Shown here in pieces: positions 49,840-58,109 of a stretch of 64,000 nucleotides of DNA. Position numbers and translations under genes: made by a program. Below the pieces are notes generated by a model. The model ran no database searches. It saw only the letters and a list, made by a program, of their open reading frames with translations, and was not told where the DNA came from. The stretch's first letter is position 1. The number at the start of each line of letters is the position of its first letter. The stretch lies in assembly GCF_013343115.1 (NCBI RefSeq), contig NZ_CP054570.1, forward strand, positions 682,001-746,000. Direction: 5' to 3'. Source of the stretch: Streptococcus sanguinis. GTDB taxonomy: Bacteria > Bacillota > Bacilli > Lactobacillales > Streptococcaceae.

Positions 49840-49872
49840 CACAGCGCTCCAATCCGCTGTGTTTCATTTTTC
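49840..49872 (+). terminator. terminator before the ABC exporter pair
   Basis: CACAGCG/CGCTGTG stem, eight-base loop, T-rich tail. The TATAAT of the next transcript follows at 49885. Confidence 0.65.
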
Positions 49873-49918
49873 CTTAAAAAACAGTATAATAAAAAGACTA
49901 GTAAGAATAGGAGAAATT

Positions 49919-51661
49919 ATGAACCTCATTAGAAAATTAGCCTGGTTTTTTAAGTTAGAAAAGCGGCGCTATATCATCGGTATCCTGGCCTTGTCCTTGG
50001 TCAGTGTCTTCAATCTGATACCGCCCAGAGTCATCGGTCAGGTTATTGACCGAATTGCTAGCAAACATCTGACTTCTCAAGAGCTGCTCTTTAATTTGCT
50101 GTTGCTGATTGCTTCAGCTTTTATCATGTACGGCCTCCGTTATGTCTGGCGTCTTTATATCTTAGGGACGTCTAATAATCTGGGACGAATTCTGCGCTCT
50201 CGATTGTTCGAGCACTTTACTCACATGTCTCCCTCTTTTTATCAGAAATACCGTACAGGGGACTTGATGGCTCATGCGACCAACGATATCAATGCAATTG
50301 TCAGTCTGGCTGGGGGTGGAGTCATGTCAGCTGTGGATGCTTCTATTACAGCCCTGGTGACCCTGCTGACTATGTTTTTCGTTTTGGACTGGCGGCTAAC
50401 CTTGATTGCCATTGTGCCCATGCCCTTCTTGTCGTGGGGTACGGGCTTGATTGGCCGAAAAAATCATGAAAGTTTTAAGGCTGCTCAAGAGGCGTTTTCG
50501 GATTTGAACAATAAGGTTCAGGAGAGTGTTTCAGGGATTCGAGTGACCAAGTCCTTTGGTTATCAGGAGGCGGAGACTCAGTCTTTTGCCAAGACCAATC
50601 AGGAGGTCTACGAAAAAAACGTTTTGGCTGCCAAGTACGATTCTCTTTTTGACCCCTTGGTTTTGCTTTTTATCGGTCTTTCTTATGTTTTGACCTTGAT
50701 TTTCGGTGGAATTTTTATCTCCCAAGGGCAGTTTACCATAGGAGAGTTGGTTACTTTTATCACTTATCTGGATATGCTGGTTTGGCCGCTGCAGGCTACA
50801 GGCTATCTTTTTAACATCGGCCAGCGAGGTGCTGTTTCCTATGAACGGATTGAGAAACTGCTGGCTCAGGAGTCAGATGTCAAGGAAGCTGAACAACCCC
50901 TCTCTCATGCGGAAAATGGTCGATTGGATTATGACATTCGGAAGTTTGCTTATGCAGAGGGGACTAGTTTATCGGATATTTATTTTTCTATTGAGCAGGG
51001 ACAGACACTGGGAATTGTCGGTCAGACGGGCTCAGGGAAGACCACTCTTCTGCGCTTGCTGCTGCGGGAGCAAGATATTCAGGAGGGGGCTATCTATTTG
51101 AATGGACATGATATCCGAGAGTACCGTCTCAAAGACTTGCGCCGTCTTATCGGCTATGTACCACAGGAACAGATGCTTTTTGCTCTGTCCATTCGGGACA
51201 ATATCCGTTTTGCTAATCCCCAGCTGACAGATAGCCAGGTTCTAGCTGCCGCTAAACTATGCGGTGTGTATGAGGATATTCAGGCTATGCCAGAGGGGCT
51301 GGATACGGTTGTCGGTGAGCGGGGCTTGTCCTTATCTGGTGGGCAGAAGCAGCGCTTGGCGATGAGTCGGGCTATTATTACCAATCCTGAAATCCTGATT
51401 TTGGATGATTCCCTGTCGGCTGTTGATGCCAAGACAGAGCATCTGATTTTAGAAAATCTAAAGTCAGAGCGTGCTGGCAAGACAACCATCATCACAGCTC
51501 ATCGGCTGTCAGCCTTGGTGCATGCAGACCTGATTTTGGTTATGGAAGAGGGGCGTATCAAGGAGCGGGGCACCCACCAAGAGCTATTGGAGCAAAAGGG
51601 CTGGTATGCCCAGACTTATCATAATCAGCAGCTGGCAGAAAGCTTGAAGGAGGAAGATTAA
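49919..51661 (+). CDS. heterodimeric ABC exporter, subunit with degenerate catalytic site
   Basis: A 580-residue exporter half: six membrane spans (1-310) then ATPase. Walker A GQTGSGKTT and signature LSGGQKQR are normal, but Walker B reads LILDDS with Asp where the catalytic Glu should be. In LmrC/PatA/BmrC-type heterodimers exactly one subunit has this change, making one of two ATP sites inactive. AGGAG precedes ATG 49919. The partner starts 1 base downstream. Substrate is probably amphiphilic drugs or peptides. Confidence 0.9.
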   Translation: MNLIRKLAWFFKLEKRRYIIGILALSLVSVFNLIPPRVIGQVIDRIASKHLTSQELLFNLLLLIASAFIMYGLRYVWRLYILGTSNNLGRILRSRLFEHFTHMSPSFYQKYRTGDLMAHATNDINAIVSLAGGGVMSAVDASITALVTLLTMFFVLDWRLTLIAIVPMPFLSWGTGLIGRKNHESFKAAQEAFSDLNNKVQESVSGIRVTKSFGYQEAETQSFAKTNQEVYEKNVLAAKYDSLFDPLVLLFIGLSYVLTLIFGGIFISQGQFTIGELVTFITYLDMLVWPLQATGYLFNIGQRGAVSYERIEKLLAQESDVKEAEQPLSHAENGRLDYDIRKFAYAEGTSLSDIYFSIEQGQTLGIVGQTGSGKTTLLRLLLREQDIQEGAIYLNGHDIREYRLKDLRRLIGYVPQEQMLFALSIRDNIRFANPQLTDSQVLAAAKLCGVYEDIQAMPEGLDTVVGERGLSLSGGQKQRLAMSRAIITNPEILILDDSLSAVDAKTEHLILENLKSERAGKTTIITAHRLSALVHADLILVMEEGRIKERGTHQELLEQKGWYAQTYHNQQLAESLKEED

Positions 51662-51662
51662 T

Positions 51663-53402
51663 ATGAAAAAGAAAGCAACTTTTCATCGCCTCCTTGGCTA
51701 TATGTGGCGCTACAGGATAGTGAGCAGCATGGCTTTGACATTTATCCTGCTGACGACTCTGGTAACAACAGCATTGCCGCTCTTGGCCCGCTATTTTATT
51801 GATCAATTTATCGGCCGTAACCAAGCCTTTGCTGGCCTGCCTTTGCTGGCTCTTTACTATGGCCTTTTCCTCTTGCGGGTACTTTTTACCTTCTTGGGAA
51901 AGTATTTCTTTGCGCGTGTGGCTCAAAGTGTGGTTCGGGATTTGCGACAGGAAAGTTTTGCCAATATCCAGCGCCTGCAAATGGCTTATTTTGATAAAAC
52001 GCCAGCTGGTGCTATCGTTTCCCGCCTGACTAATGATACTCAGGCAGTCGCAGATATGTTCAGTGAGATTTTTTCTAATTTTTTGAGCTCCTTGCTGATT
52101 TTAGTTGTTACTTTGAGCGCCATGTTTGCCCTCAACTGGCAATTGACCCTGATGATTGCTCTCTTTTTGCCTCTGATGGCAGCCTCTATCTTGCTCTATC
52201 AGCATCTATCCAATCGTCAGCTGAAGCAGGTCCGGAATAAACTCAGCGATTTGAATGTCAAGCTATCTGAGAGTATTGAGGGGATGCGGATTATTCAGGC
52301 GTTTGGGCAAGAGAAGCGCTTGCTGAGGGAATTTGAAGAAATCAACGGTCAGCATTTAGGCTTCACCAATCGCTATCTCAATATCAACAGTCTCTTTCTG
52401 AGACCGGCCATGTCCCTGCTGAAAATCTTGGCTTATGGAGTGATTCTGACTTACTTTGGCATGACTTGGCAAGTGGCGGGTATTACGGCAGGTATTATGT
52501 ATGCCTTTATCCAGTATGTCAATCAGCTTTTTAATCCTTTGATTGATGTTATGCAGAATTACTCTGTTTTACAGACATCTATGGTTGCTGCGGAGCGGGT
52601 TTTTGAAATCATGGACCGCACAGACTATGAGCCTGAGCAGGCTAACCAAGACTTGCAAATCCAAGATGGCAGCATCGAATTCAAGCATGTTTCCTTTTCT
52701 TATGATGGAAAGCGAGATGTTTTGCGGGATATCTCCTTTTCTGTCAAAAAAGGCCAGACGATTGCCTTTGTGGGCTCGACTGGCTCTGGCAAGTCCTCTA
52801 TTATCAATCTTTTCCTGCGTTTTTATGAATTTGAGCGGGGACAGATTTTGATTGATGGACGCAATATTAAAGACTATAGTCAGGCGGAGCTGCGGCGAAA
52901 GATTGGCCTTGTTTTGCAGGATCCCTTCCTTTATCACGGTAGCGTTGCTTCCAATATCAAGCTTTACCAAGAGCAGCTGACGCGAGAAGAAATTATAGAA
53001 GCGGCCAAGTTTGTAGATGCTCATGGATTTATCAGTCAGTTGCCTCAAGGCTATGATGCCCCTGTGACTGAGCGGGGAGCGACTTTTTCCAGCGGTCAAC
53101 GGCAGCTTCTAGCCTTTGCTAGGACCATCGCCACCAAGCCTAAAATATTGATTTTGGATGAGGCGACAGCCAATATTGATTCGGAAACAGAGGAGCTGAT
53201 TCAAGCCTCACTGAGAAAGATGCGGCAGGGTAGGACAACCATTGCCATAGCCCATCGATTATCTACCATTCAGGATGCCGACTGCATCTATGTCTTAGAC
53301 AAGGGCCGCATTATCGAATCCGGCAGCCACGAAGAATTGCTAGCTCAAGATGGCACCTATAAGAAAATGTACCAACTCCAGGCTGGCATGATGAAGTCTT
53401 GA
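51663..53402 (+). CDS. heterodimeric ABC exporter, catalytic partner subunit
   Basis: A 579-residue exporter half. Walker A GSTGSGKSS and Walker B LILDEATANID with intact Glu, but the signature is FSSGQRQL instead of LSGGQ. That deviant signature pairs with the Asp-containing Walker B of the first subunit to form the degenerate site; the other composite site is complete. This matches LmrCD/PatAB-type multidrug exporters. It ends at a bidirectional terminator shared with the convergent MocR gene. Confidence 0.9.
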   Translation: MKKKATFHRLLGYMWRYRIVSSMALTFILLTTLVTTALPLLARYFIDQFIGRNQAFAGLPLLALYYGLFLLRVLFTFLGKYFFARVAQSVVRDLRQESFANIQRLQMAYFDKTPAGAIVSRLTNDTQAVADMFSEIFSNFLSSLLILVVTLSAMFALNWQLTLMIALFLPLMAASILLYQHLSNRQLKQVRNKLSDLNVKLSESIEGMRIIQAFGQEKRLLREFEEINGQHLGFTNRYLNINSLFLRPAMSLLKILAYGVILTYFGMTWQVAGITAGIMYAFIQYVNQLFNPLIDVMQNYSVLQTSMVAAERVFEIMDRTDYEPEQANQDLQIQDGSIEFKHVSFSYDGKRDVLRDISFSVKKGQTIAFVGSTGSGKSSIINLFLRFYEFERGQILIDGRNIKDYSQAELRRKIGLVLQDPFLYHGSVASNIKLYQEQLTREEIIEAAKFVDAHGFISQLPQGYDAPVTERGATFSSGQRQLLAFARTIATKPKILILDEATANIDSETEELIQASLRKMRQGRTTIAIAHRLSTIQDADCIYVLDKGRIIESGSHEELLAQDGTYKKMYQLQAGMMKS

Positions 53403-53422
53403 AAAGCCTGATTATAAATAAC

Positions 53423-53453
53423 AGGTGTAGAATTCATTTGGAATTCTACACCT
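53423..53453. terminator. bidirectional terminator between convergent genes
   Basis: Perfect 13-pair stem AGGTGTAGAATTC/GAATTCTACACCT with a five-base loop. It lies between the ABC pair and the minus-strand regulator, whose stop codon lies at the stem's edge. Confidence 0.75.
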
Positions 53454-54726
53454 ATTTTAAATAGTCTTTTAATTTCTCTACATTTTTTTCTAAGTTATCA
53501 TAAGGCAGCTTAGCATACTGGTAAGGGCAGCTAGCAAGGTAGCTCTGTTCAAAGAAGTCAAGCGGCAGGCTGCTGTGTTTGAGAGCACTGACGGAAGAAA
53601 GTGACCTCAAGTCTAACAGAATGCCGTCCTTTGTCAGATAGCTGGATAGTGGCAGCTGAGCTTGCTCCAGTAGTATCTGCGCCTTTCTTGCTTCCTCTTC
53701 TTGAAGCTGCAGCAGCGCCAGCCTATTTTTTTCAAACATGAGACTGTTGATGTAGAGAGATAGAGCCTTCTGCATGATGAGGTTGCTGTCATAGTCCACG
53801 GCGCTTTTGTAAACGATGAAGGTTTTTTGAATCTGGGGCGGAAGGAGTAGGGCGGTAATCCTCAGGGCTGGGAAAAGGCTGGTTGAAAAGGACTTGATGT
53901 AGATGACCCGCTGGCTATTGTCTAGATAGTGAAAGGTCAGCTCCCGACGGCTATCAAAGTCTGATAGATAGTCATCTTCTACGATATAGACATTATAGAG
54001 CTGGGCTAGCCGAAGAATTTCTTCCTTTTCCTGCCGACTGTAAGAGTGGCCCAAGGGATAGTGAAAACGCGGAATGGTGTAGAAAAACTTAATCTTTCCG
54101 CTTTGAAAAATCCTCTCCAGCTCTTGCAGGTCAATCCCCTGTGGTGTTCTTTCAATGGTTTCATAAGGAAGTTTTTGCGCTAGCAGAAGATCATTAATCC
54201 GATGGTAGGTCGGCTGCTCTACTAAGATACGCTCTTTTTGGTTGGGAAAGTCAATCTGTGAAAGGATATAGAGAGCCTGCTGGGTGCCGGAAGTCAGTAC
54301 CAACTGATCCCTAGAAGCATAAACAGCAGAGTCTAGCATTAGCTTTTGCACAGAGCGACGTAAATCCTCCAGTCCTTCCTGCTGAGAGTAATAGTTGAAG
54401 AGATAATTTTCCCGGCCAATCAGAGTTTCATTCACACAGAGTCGGAAATCCTCATAGGCTTGGTGACGGTCATCCCTCACAGGTAACTCCAAATCCTGCT
54501 TTTCTTCCTGAGCATTCTCCAGCACATAGTAGCCGCTTTTGGGAACGGCATAGATGTACTTCTGATACTTGAGCTCAATCAGAGCCTTCTGCGCAGTATC
54601 CTTGCTACAGTGATAACGCTCTGCCAGCTTCCGGACAGAAGGAATTTTCTGACCAGTTGTCAGTTTTCCCTCTTTAATATCCTTAGTAATCTTATCGACG
54701 ATGCGTTGGTATTTTGCCTTGGTCAT
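53452..54726 (-). CDS. pdxR: MocR/PdxR-type regulator (GntR HTH plus aminotransferase-like domain)
   Basis: A 424-residue protein: GntR winged helix (1-75, IPSVRKLAERYHCSKDTAQKAL) and a fold-type I aminotransferase-like sensor (about 100-424, TSGTQQALYIL, VEDDYLSDFDS). The position of the PLP-binding lysine is Thr282: the sequence is YIKSFSTSLFPALRI where GabR-like proteins have TFSK. ATG 54726 is used because GGGGACA precedes it and the promoter would exclude the longer frame starting at 54798. It is divergent from pyridoxal kinase and an S component, so it probably controls B6 salvage. The name is inferred from context. Confidence 0.8.
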   Translation of the reverse strand: MTKAKYQRIVDKITKDIKEGKLTTGQKIPSVRKLAERYHCSKDTAQKALIELKYQKYIYAVPKSGYYVLENAQEEKQDLELPVRDDRHQAYEDFRLCVNETLIGRENYLFNYYSQQEGLEDLRRSVQKLMLDSAVYASRDQLVLTSGTQQALYILSQIDFPNQKERILVEQPTYHRINDLLLAQKLPYETIERTPQGIDLQELERIFQSGKIKFFYTIPRFHYPLGHSYSRQEKEEILRLAQLYNVYIVEDDYLSDFDSRRELTFHYLDNSQRVIYIKSFSTSLFPALRITALLLPPQIQKTFIVYKSAVDYDSNLIMQKALSLYINSLMFEKNRLALLQLQEEEARKAQILLEQAQLPLSSYLTKDGILLDLRSLSSVSALKHSSLPLDFFEQSYLASCPYQYAKLPYDNLEKNVEKLKDYLK

Positions 54727-54758
54727 AAAACTGTCCCCATACAGATTTGATTTTTTCA

Positions 54759-54790
54759 TATTGTAACTCATTTTCAGATATTTTACAATA
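54759..54790. promoter_or_regulatory. superimposed divergent promoters in an inverted repeat
   Basis: TATTGTAA (54759-54766) and TTACAATA (54783-54790) form a perfect inverted repeat. Plus strand: TTGTAA-17-TACAAT (54761-54789). Minus strand: TTGTAA-17-TACAAT over 54788-54760. Both promoters use the same bases, so they compete for polymerase, and a regulator bound to the repeat would affect both. Confidence 0.75.
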
Positions 54791-54810
54791 GAGAGCAAGT
54801 AGGAGAAGTC

Positions 54811-55677
54811 ATGAAAACAAAAACAGTCATTCTGGCCACAGATATTTCTGGCTTAGGTAAGGTTGCTGTAACAGCTGCCCTGCCGCTCTTTGCAATTTGC
54901 CAGCTAGAGGTGGCCCTGTTGCCAACCATGATTTTATCGTCCCATACAGGCGGTTTTCCAGACGTCTATATAGATGATTACACGCATGGGATGCTTGCTT
55001 TTTTGAAACAATGGCAGAGCCTAGAGTTCGACTTTTTAGCTTTGGTAACAGGATATTTGAAATCTGACATACAGGTGGAAAATTTGCTGCACTTTAAAAA
55101 GGAAAAAAGCTTGCCCCTTATCGTGGATCCTATCATGGGAGACAAGGGGACTTTTTATCAGGGATTTTCAGATGCCCATCTAGACCATATGCGTCGCCTC
55201 TGCCAGCATGCCGATTTGGTTCTGCCCAATTTGACGGAAGCCTGTTTGTTGTTAGAAGAATCCTACGAAGAGAGTTTATCAGAAGATAGATGGGAGGACT
55301 ACTGCAAGCGTTTGGCTGAGTTAGGACCGAGCAAGGTCTTGTTGACTGGCTTGCCGATGAAAGAGAATCAGATTGGTGTGGCCTATTTTGATGCGGCAAC
55401 AGAGGAGTTTAACCTCTTTTCCAGTCCAGCTCTGCCCCAGCAATTTTTTGGAACGGGTGATATATTGACGACACTTGTAGCTGCGGCTTTTGTTCAGGGG
55501 ATTGACATCAAGCAAGCCCTGCCGGTGATTTTGAAGTTTATTGAAAAGAGCTTGGTACTTAGCTTTAAAGAGCAAATAGATCCAAAGAAGGGCGTTTTTT
55601 ACCAGCCCTACCTAGGAGAGCTTTTCGCTGATTTTCAAGCCTTAATGGAGGAAAGAGATGAAGAAACAAACACTTGA
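54811..55677 (+). CDS. pdxK: pyridoxal/pyridoxine kinase
   Basis: A 288-residue ribokinase-like kinase that phosphorylates B6 vitamers. Evidence: LATDISGLGKVAV and LPTMILSSHTGGFPD near the N-terminus, VDPIMGDKGTFY, LPNLTEACLL, and the anion-hole FFGTGDILTT with the catalytic Asp. AGGAG precedes the ATG. It overlaps the S component gene by 20 bases. Confidence 0.9.
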   Translation: MKTKTVILATDISGLGKVAVTAALPLFAICQLEVALLPTMILSSHTGGFPDVYIDDYTHGMLAFLKQWQSLEFDFLALVTGYLKSDIQVENLLHFKKEKSLPLIVDPIMGDKGTFYQGFSDAHLDHMRRLCQHADLVLPNLTEACLLLEESYEESLSEDRWEDYCKRLAELGPSKVLLTGLPMKENQIGVAYFDAATEEFNLFSSPALPQQFFGTGDILTTLVAAAFVQGIDIKQALPVILKFIEKSLVLSFKEQIDPKKGVFYQPYLGELFADFQALMEERDEETNT

Positions 55678-56224
55678 TTTGCAAACCTTAACCATGATTA
55701 GTTTATTTGCTGCTTTGATTTTTCTGAGCATTCAGTTTTTTAAAATTCCTGTCGGAGCTCAATTTATTCATTTTGGGAATGCACTGGTGGTAGTGGGCTG
55801 TCTGATTTTTGGCAGTAAACTCGGTTTTTTAGCGGCCGCTATCGGATTGGGAATATTTGACTTGCTGAATGGTTACGCAGTGGAAATCCCAGTTATCTTG
55901 CTAGAAGCACTTGCGGTGGCCGTGGTGATTCATTTTCTGTATGAAGAACTTTTTCAGAGAAAGGATAAACTAAGAAATATTCTTGTGACAGCAGTAGCAG
56001 CAGCTTTGGTGAAGATTGTACTCAATATCTTCAAGTACACTCTGACAGGAACACTGTTTGGCGGGAGTAGTTTACCAGCAGCCTTTTTACTGGCAGTAGC
56101 TGAGATTACTGGTACATTTGGCTCCAGTCTAGCCACAGTCATCGCTGTTCCAATCTTATATCCAATCTTTAAGCAAGTCAGAAAAGCGCACAAGCAAAGA
56201 AGTCCTCTAGAAAAGCAGGGATGA
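55658..56224 (+). CDS. pdxU: ECF transporter S component, probably for vitamin B6
   Basis: A 188-residue membrane protein with six predicted spans and the S-component pattern: an N-terminal helix with LFAALIFLSIQFFKIPVG, HFGNALVVVGCLIFG and a Gly-rich span 3 (LAAAIGLGIFDLLNG). It needs a shared energising module (EcfA-A'-T) not in this window. Cargo is inferred from coupling to pyridoxal kinase; HmpT-type hydroxymethylpyrimidine uptake is the alternative. Confidence 0.8.
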   Translation: MKKQTLDLQTLTMISLFAALIFLSIQFFKIPVGAQFIHFGNALVVVGCLIFGSKLGFLAAAIGLGIFDLLNGYAVEIPVILLEALAVAVVIHFLYEELFQRKDKLRNILVTAVAAALVKIVLNIFKYTLTGTLFGGSSLPAAFLLAVAEITGTFGSSLATVIAVPILYPIFKQVRKAHKQRSPLEKQG

Positions 56225-56248
56225 ATCAATAATCAGCATAAACAAAGA

Positions 56249-56276
56249 AACCGTCTGAGAATCCTCAGACGGTTTT
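56249..56276. terminator. bidirectional terminator
   Basis: Perfect AACCGTCTGAG/CTCAGACGGTT stem with loop AATC, T-run on the plus strand and A-run on the other. Serves both the pdx genes and the convergent hemolysin-III gene. Confidence 0.85.
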
Positions 56277-56286
56277 GTATTTTTTC

Positions 56287-56934
56287 TTACATAAAATAAA
56301 CGATAGCAAGGTATTGCAGGGCAGAGGCCGCTAGAATGAAAAGGTGCCAAATCATGTGGAAGTAGGGCTTCTTTTGAGCATAGAAGCCAGCTCCTACAGT
56401 ATAGCAGAGGCCACCAGCCAGCATGAGTCCCCAGAAGACTGGTCCGGTTTGACCGATAATCTGCGGAATGATAAAGACCACCAGCCAGCCCATAATCAGA
56501 TAGAGTGCCAAACTGAATTTTTCATTGACCTTCTTAGCGAAAATCTTATAGAGGATACCAAAGATGGTCGTTCCCCACTGGATAGCAATGATGAGATAGC
56601 CAAACCAGTTATTCATCAGCGACAGCACGACTGGCGTGTAGCTGCCAGCAATGGCGATATAAATCATGGAGTGGTCGATAATGCGCAAGATATATTTGTG
56701 GGTCGAGCCATAGGACATAGAGTGATAGACTGTCGAGGAGAGGAACATGAGAAAGAGGCTGATAACAAAGATAGAAGTTCCGACAGCAGCCACCAACCCG
56801 TGCCCTTCATAGCTATAAATGGCTGAGATAGGCAGCAGAATCAGCATCAGGACGGCTCCTACCGCATGGGTAACAGCATTGGCAATTTCCTCTCCGAAGG
56901 ATAGTTTTTTACTGAGTTTAAGCGCGTAGTTCAA
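56287..56934 (-). CDS. hemolysin III family membrane protein (PAQR-like)
   Basis: A 215-residue seven-span protein of the HlyIII/YqfA family. Hallmarks are SFGEEIANAVTHAVGA, SSTVYHSM with the metal His, RIIDHSMIYIAIAGSYTP, and the C-terminal HMIWHLFILAASALQYLAI. Haemolytic activity is not implied for most members; lipid hydrolase or receptor roles are proposed. AGGAGG at 56944-56949 is 9 bases before TTG 56934, so this is preferred to the ATG at 56952, which has no ribosome site. It overlaps the DUF1836 gene. Confidence 0.88.
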   Translation of the reverse strand: MNYALKLSKKLSFGEEIANAVTHAVGAVLMLILLPISAIYSYEGHGLVAAVGTSIFVISLFLMFLSSTVYHSMSYGSTHKYILRIIDHSMIYIAIAGSYTPVVLSLMNNWFGYLIIAIQWGTTIFGILYKIFAKKVNEKFSLALYLIMGWLVVFIIPQIIGQTGPVFWGLMLAGGLCYTVGAGFYAQKKPYFHMIWHLFILAASALQYLAIVYFM

Positions 56935-57379
56935 GATTTTCTTCCTCCTCATTTGGTACTTGGATTAGGGATAAGGTCTTTTGATAGAGTTTGACCGTCT
57001 GGCAGGCTGTGGAAATAATGGGTACCACCTCTAGTTTATTGCCATTCATGTAGTCAACGAAGTCATCATAAAGCTCTCGCGAATCTGCTGATTTATGCAG
57101 CATATTTAAAGTAGCTGAGATTTCCTGGATAGAAAAGACCGTTTTTAAGGTTGTTATGGCAATCAAGCGTGCTACCTGACGACGTTGATATTTTTTCTTG
57201 ACCGGCTTGGCAATATAGCCATGCTTGACGTAGTTGTTAATCATAGAAGCGGTCAGTCCCTTGTCAGCAGCTGAAATGGAAGAGCCACAGACATTGTTTA
57301 CATAGAGCAGAACTTGGTCCAAATATAGCTCCAGTTCTGGTAATTCGTCCCACTTGGGAAAAACTTGTTGAGCGTTCAA
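56918..57379 (-). CDS. DUF1836 HTH-type regulator
   Basis: A 153-residue protein with an N-terminal MerR/Xre-like helix-turn-helix of the DUF1836 (YkrK) family: KGLTASMINNYVKHGYIAKP and KKYQRRQVARLIAITTLK. The start is TTG 57379. It overlaps the HlyIII gene, forming an operon; the same pairing is seen in other Firmicutes. A palindrome sits between its promoter and start. Confidence 0.85.
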   Translation of the reverse strand: MNAQQVFPKWDELPELELYLDQVLLYVNNVCGSSISAADKGLTASMINNYVKHGYIAKPVKKKYQRRQVARLIAITTLKTVFSIQEISATLNMLHKSADSRELYDDFVDYMNGNKLEVVPIISTACQTVKLYQKTLSLIQVPNEEEENLELRA

Positions 57380-57396
57380 ATCTTTATCACTTTCTT

Positions 57397-57417
57397 ATCT
57401 AGTCTTTATAACTAGAT
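57397..57417. promoter_or_regulatory. inverted repeat, likely operator of the DUF1836 operon
   Basis: ATCTAGT and ACTAGAT are perfect complements around ctttata. The repeat touches the -10 box of the minus-strand promoter, a position where a repressor would block transcription. Confidence 0.6.
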
Positions 57418-57444
57418 GATAACATCTCTGTAAATCAAAGTCAA
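57416..57444 (-). promoter_or_regulatory. promoter of the DUF1836-hlyIII operon
   Basis: On the minus strand TTGACT and TATCAT are separated by exactly 17 bases, about 40 bases before the TTG start. Confidence 0.65.
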
Positions 57445-57508
57445 GCAAAAAATAGAATGTCCCATTGAAATTTGATATAATCTTAAAAAGAAGAAAGGGA
57501 GGTTTCAG

Positions 57509-58093
57509 ATGAAAAAACAAATAATCTTTGATATGGCAGCCTTCCTAGGCAGTCTGATTTTTTGGTCTTGGCTCTATATGCGCTTTTTTTATGCCTATGT
57601 AGCCCTTGTCTTTTACAAGAATCAGCCAGAGTGGAACCTGCTGATACCAGCTTCTATCATCCTGACTCTGACAGCTATTAGCTCGCTTTTTATTCGCGGC
57701 CTCTATAGTCGGCACATTCCTCGTTGGCTGGTGCTAGCCAGTTACACCCTCTATTTTCTCATTCTATTCTATGCCCTCTTTTTGAAAAATATCGGCAGGC
57801 AGGGCTTCAGTCTGGACCTGCAGTCTTTTACCTATAATTGGATTTATGGAGATAAGCTGGTACCCACCATGAATATCATTATGTTCATTCCGCTGGGCTT
57901 TCTCTGCAAGCTGTCATGGAAACATGCGGCTTATTTTACCTTGGCTATCAGTCTGGTTGAGGGGAGCCAGTATCTCTTTCATCTTGGCATTTTTGACTTG
58001 GGTGATATCCTGACTAATCTGCTAGGCTTCATTATCGGCAGCTATCTACTAGAGACAGCCTTGGGTAAATGGGTTGTCCGTCATATTCACTAA
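57509..58093 (+). CDS. VanZ-like family membrane protein
   Basis: A 194-residue protein with five or six spans. The VanZ block reads MNIIMFIPLGFLCKLSW followed by SQYLFHLGIFDLGDILTN and LLGFIIGSYL. VanZ itself lowers teicoplanin susceptibility, but most family members are uncharacterised. GGGAGG precedes the ATG and TATAAT lies at 57476. Confidence 0.85.
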   Translation: MKKQIIFDMAAFLGSLIFWSWLYMRFFYAYVALVFYKNQPEWNLLIPASIILTLTAISSLFIRGLYSRHIPRWLVLASYTLYFLILFYALFLKNIGRQGFSLDLQSFTYNWIYGDKLVPTMNIIMFIPLGFLCKLSWKHAAYFTLAISLVEGSQYLFHLGIFDLGDILTNLLGFIIGSYLLETALGKWVVRHIH

Positions 58094-58109
58094 ATGAAAG
58101 AAGGAAACT

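Noticed and set aside
56344..56826. A 160-codon plus-strand frame
   Set aside because: It is the antisense of the hemolysin III gene, whose membrane pattern and family motifs are unmistakable.
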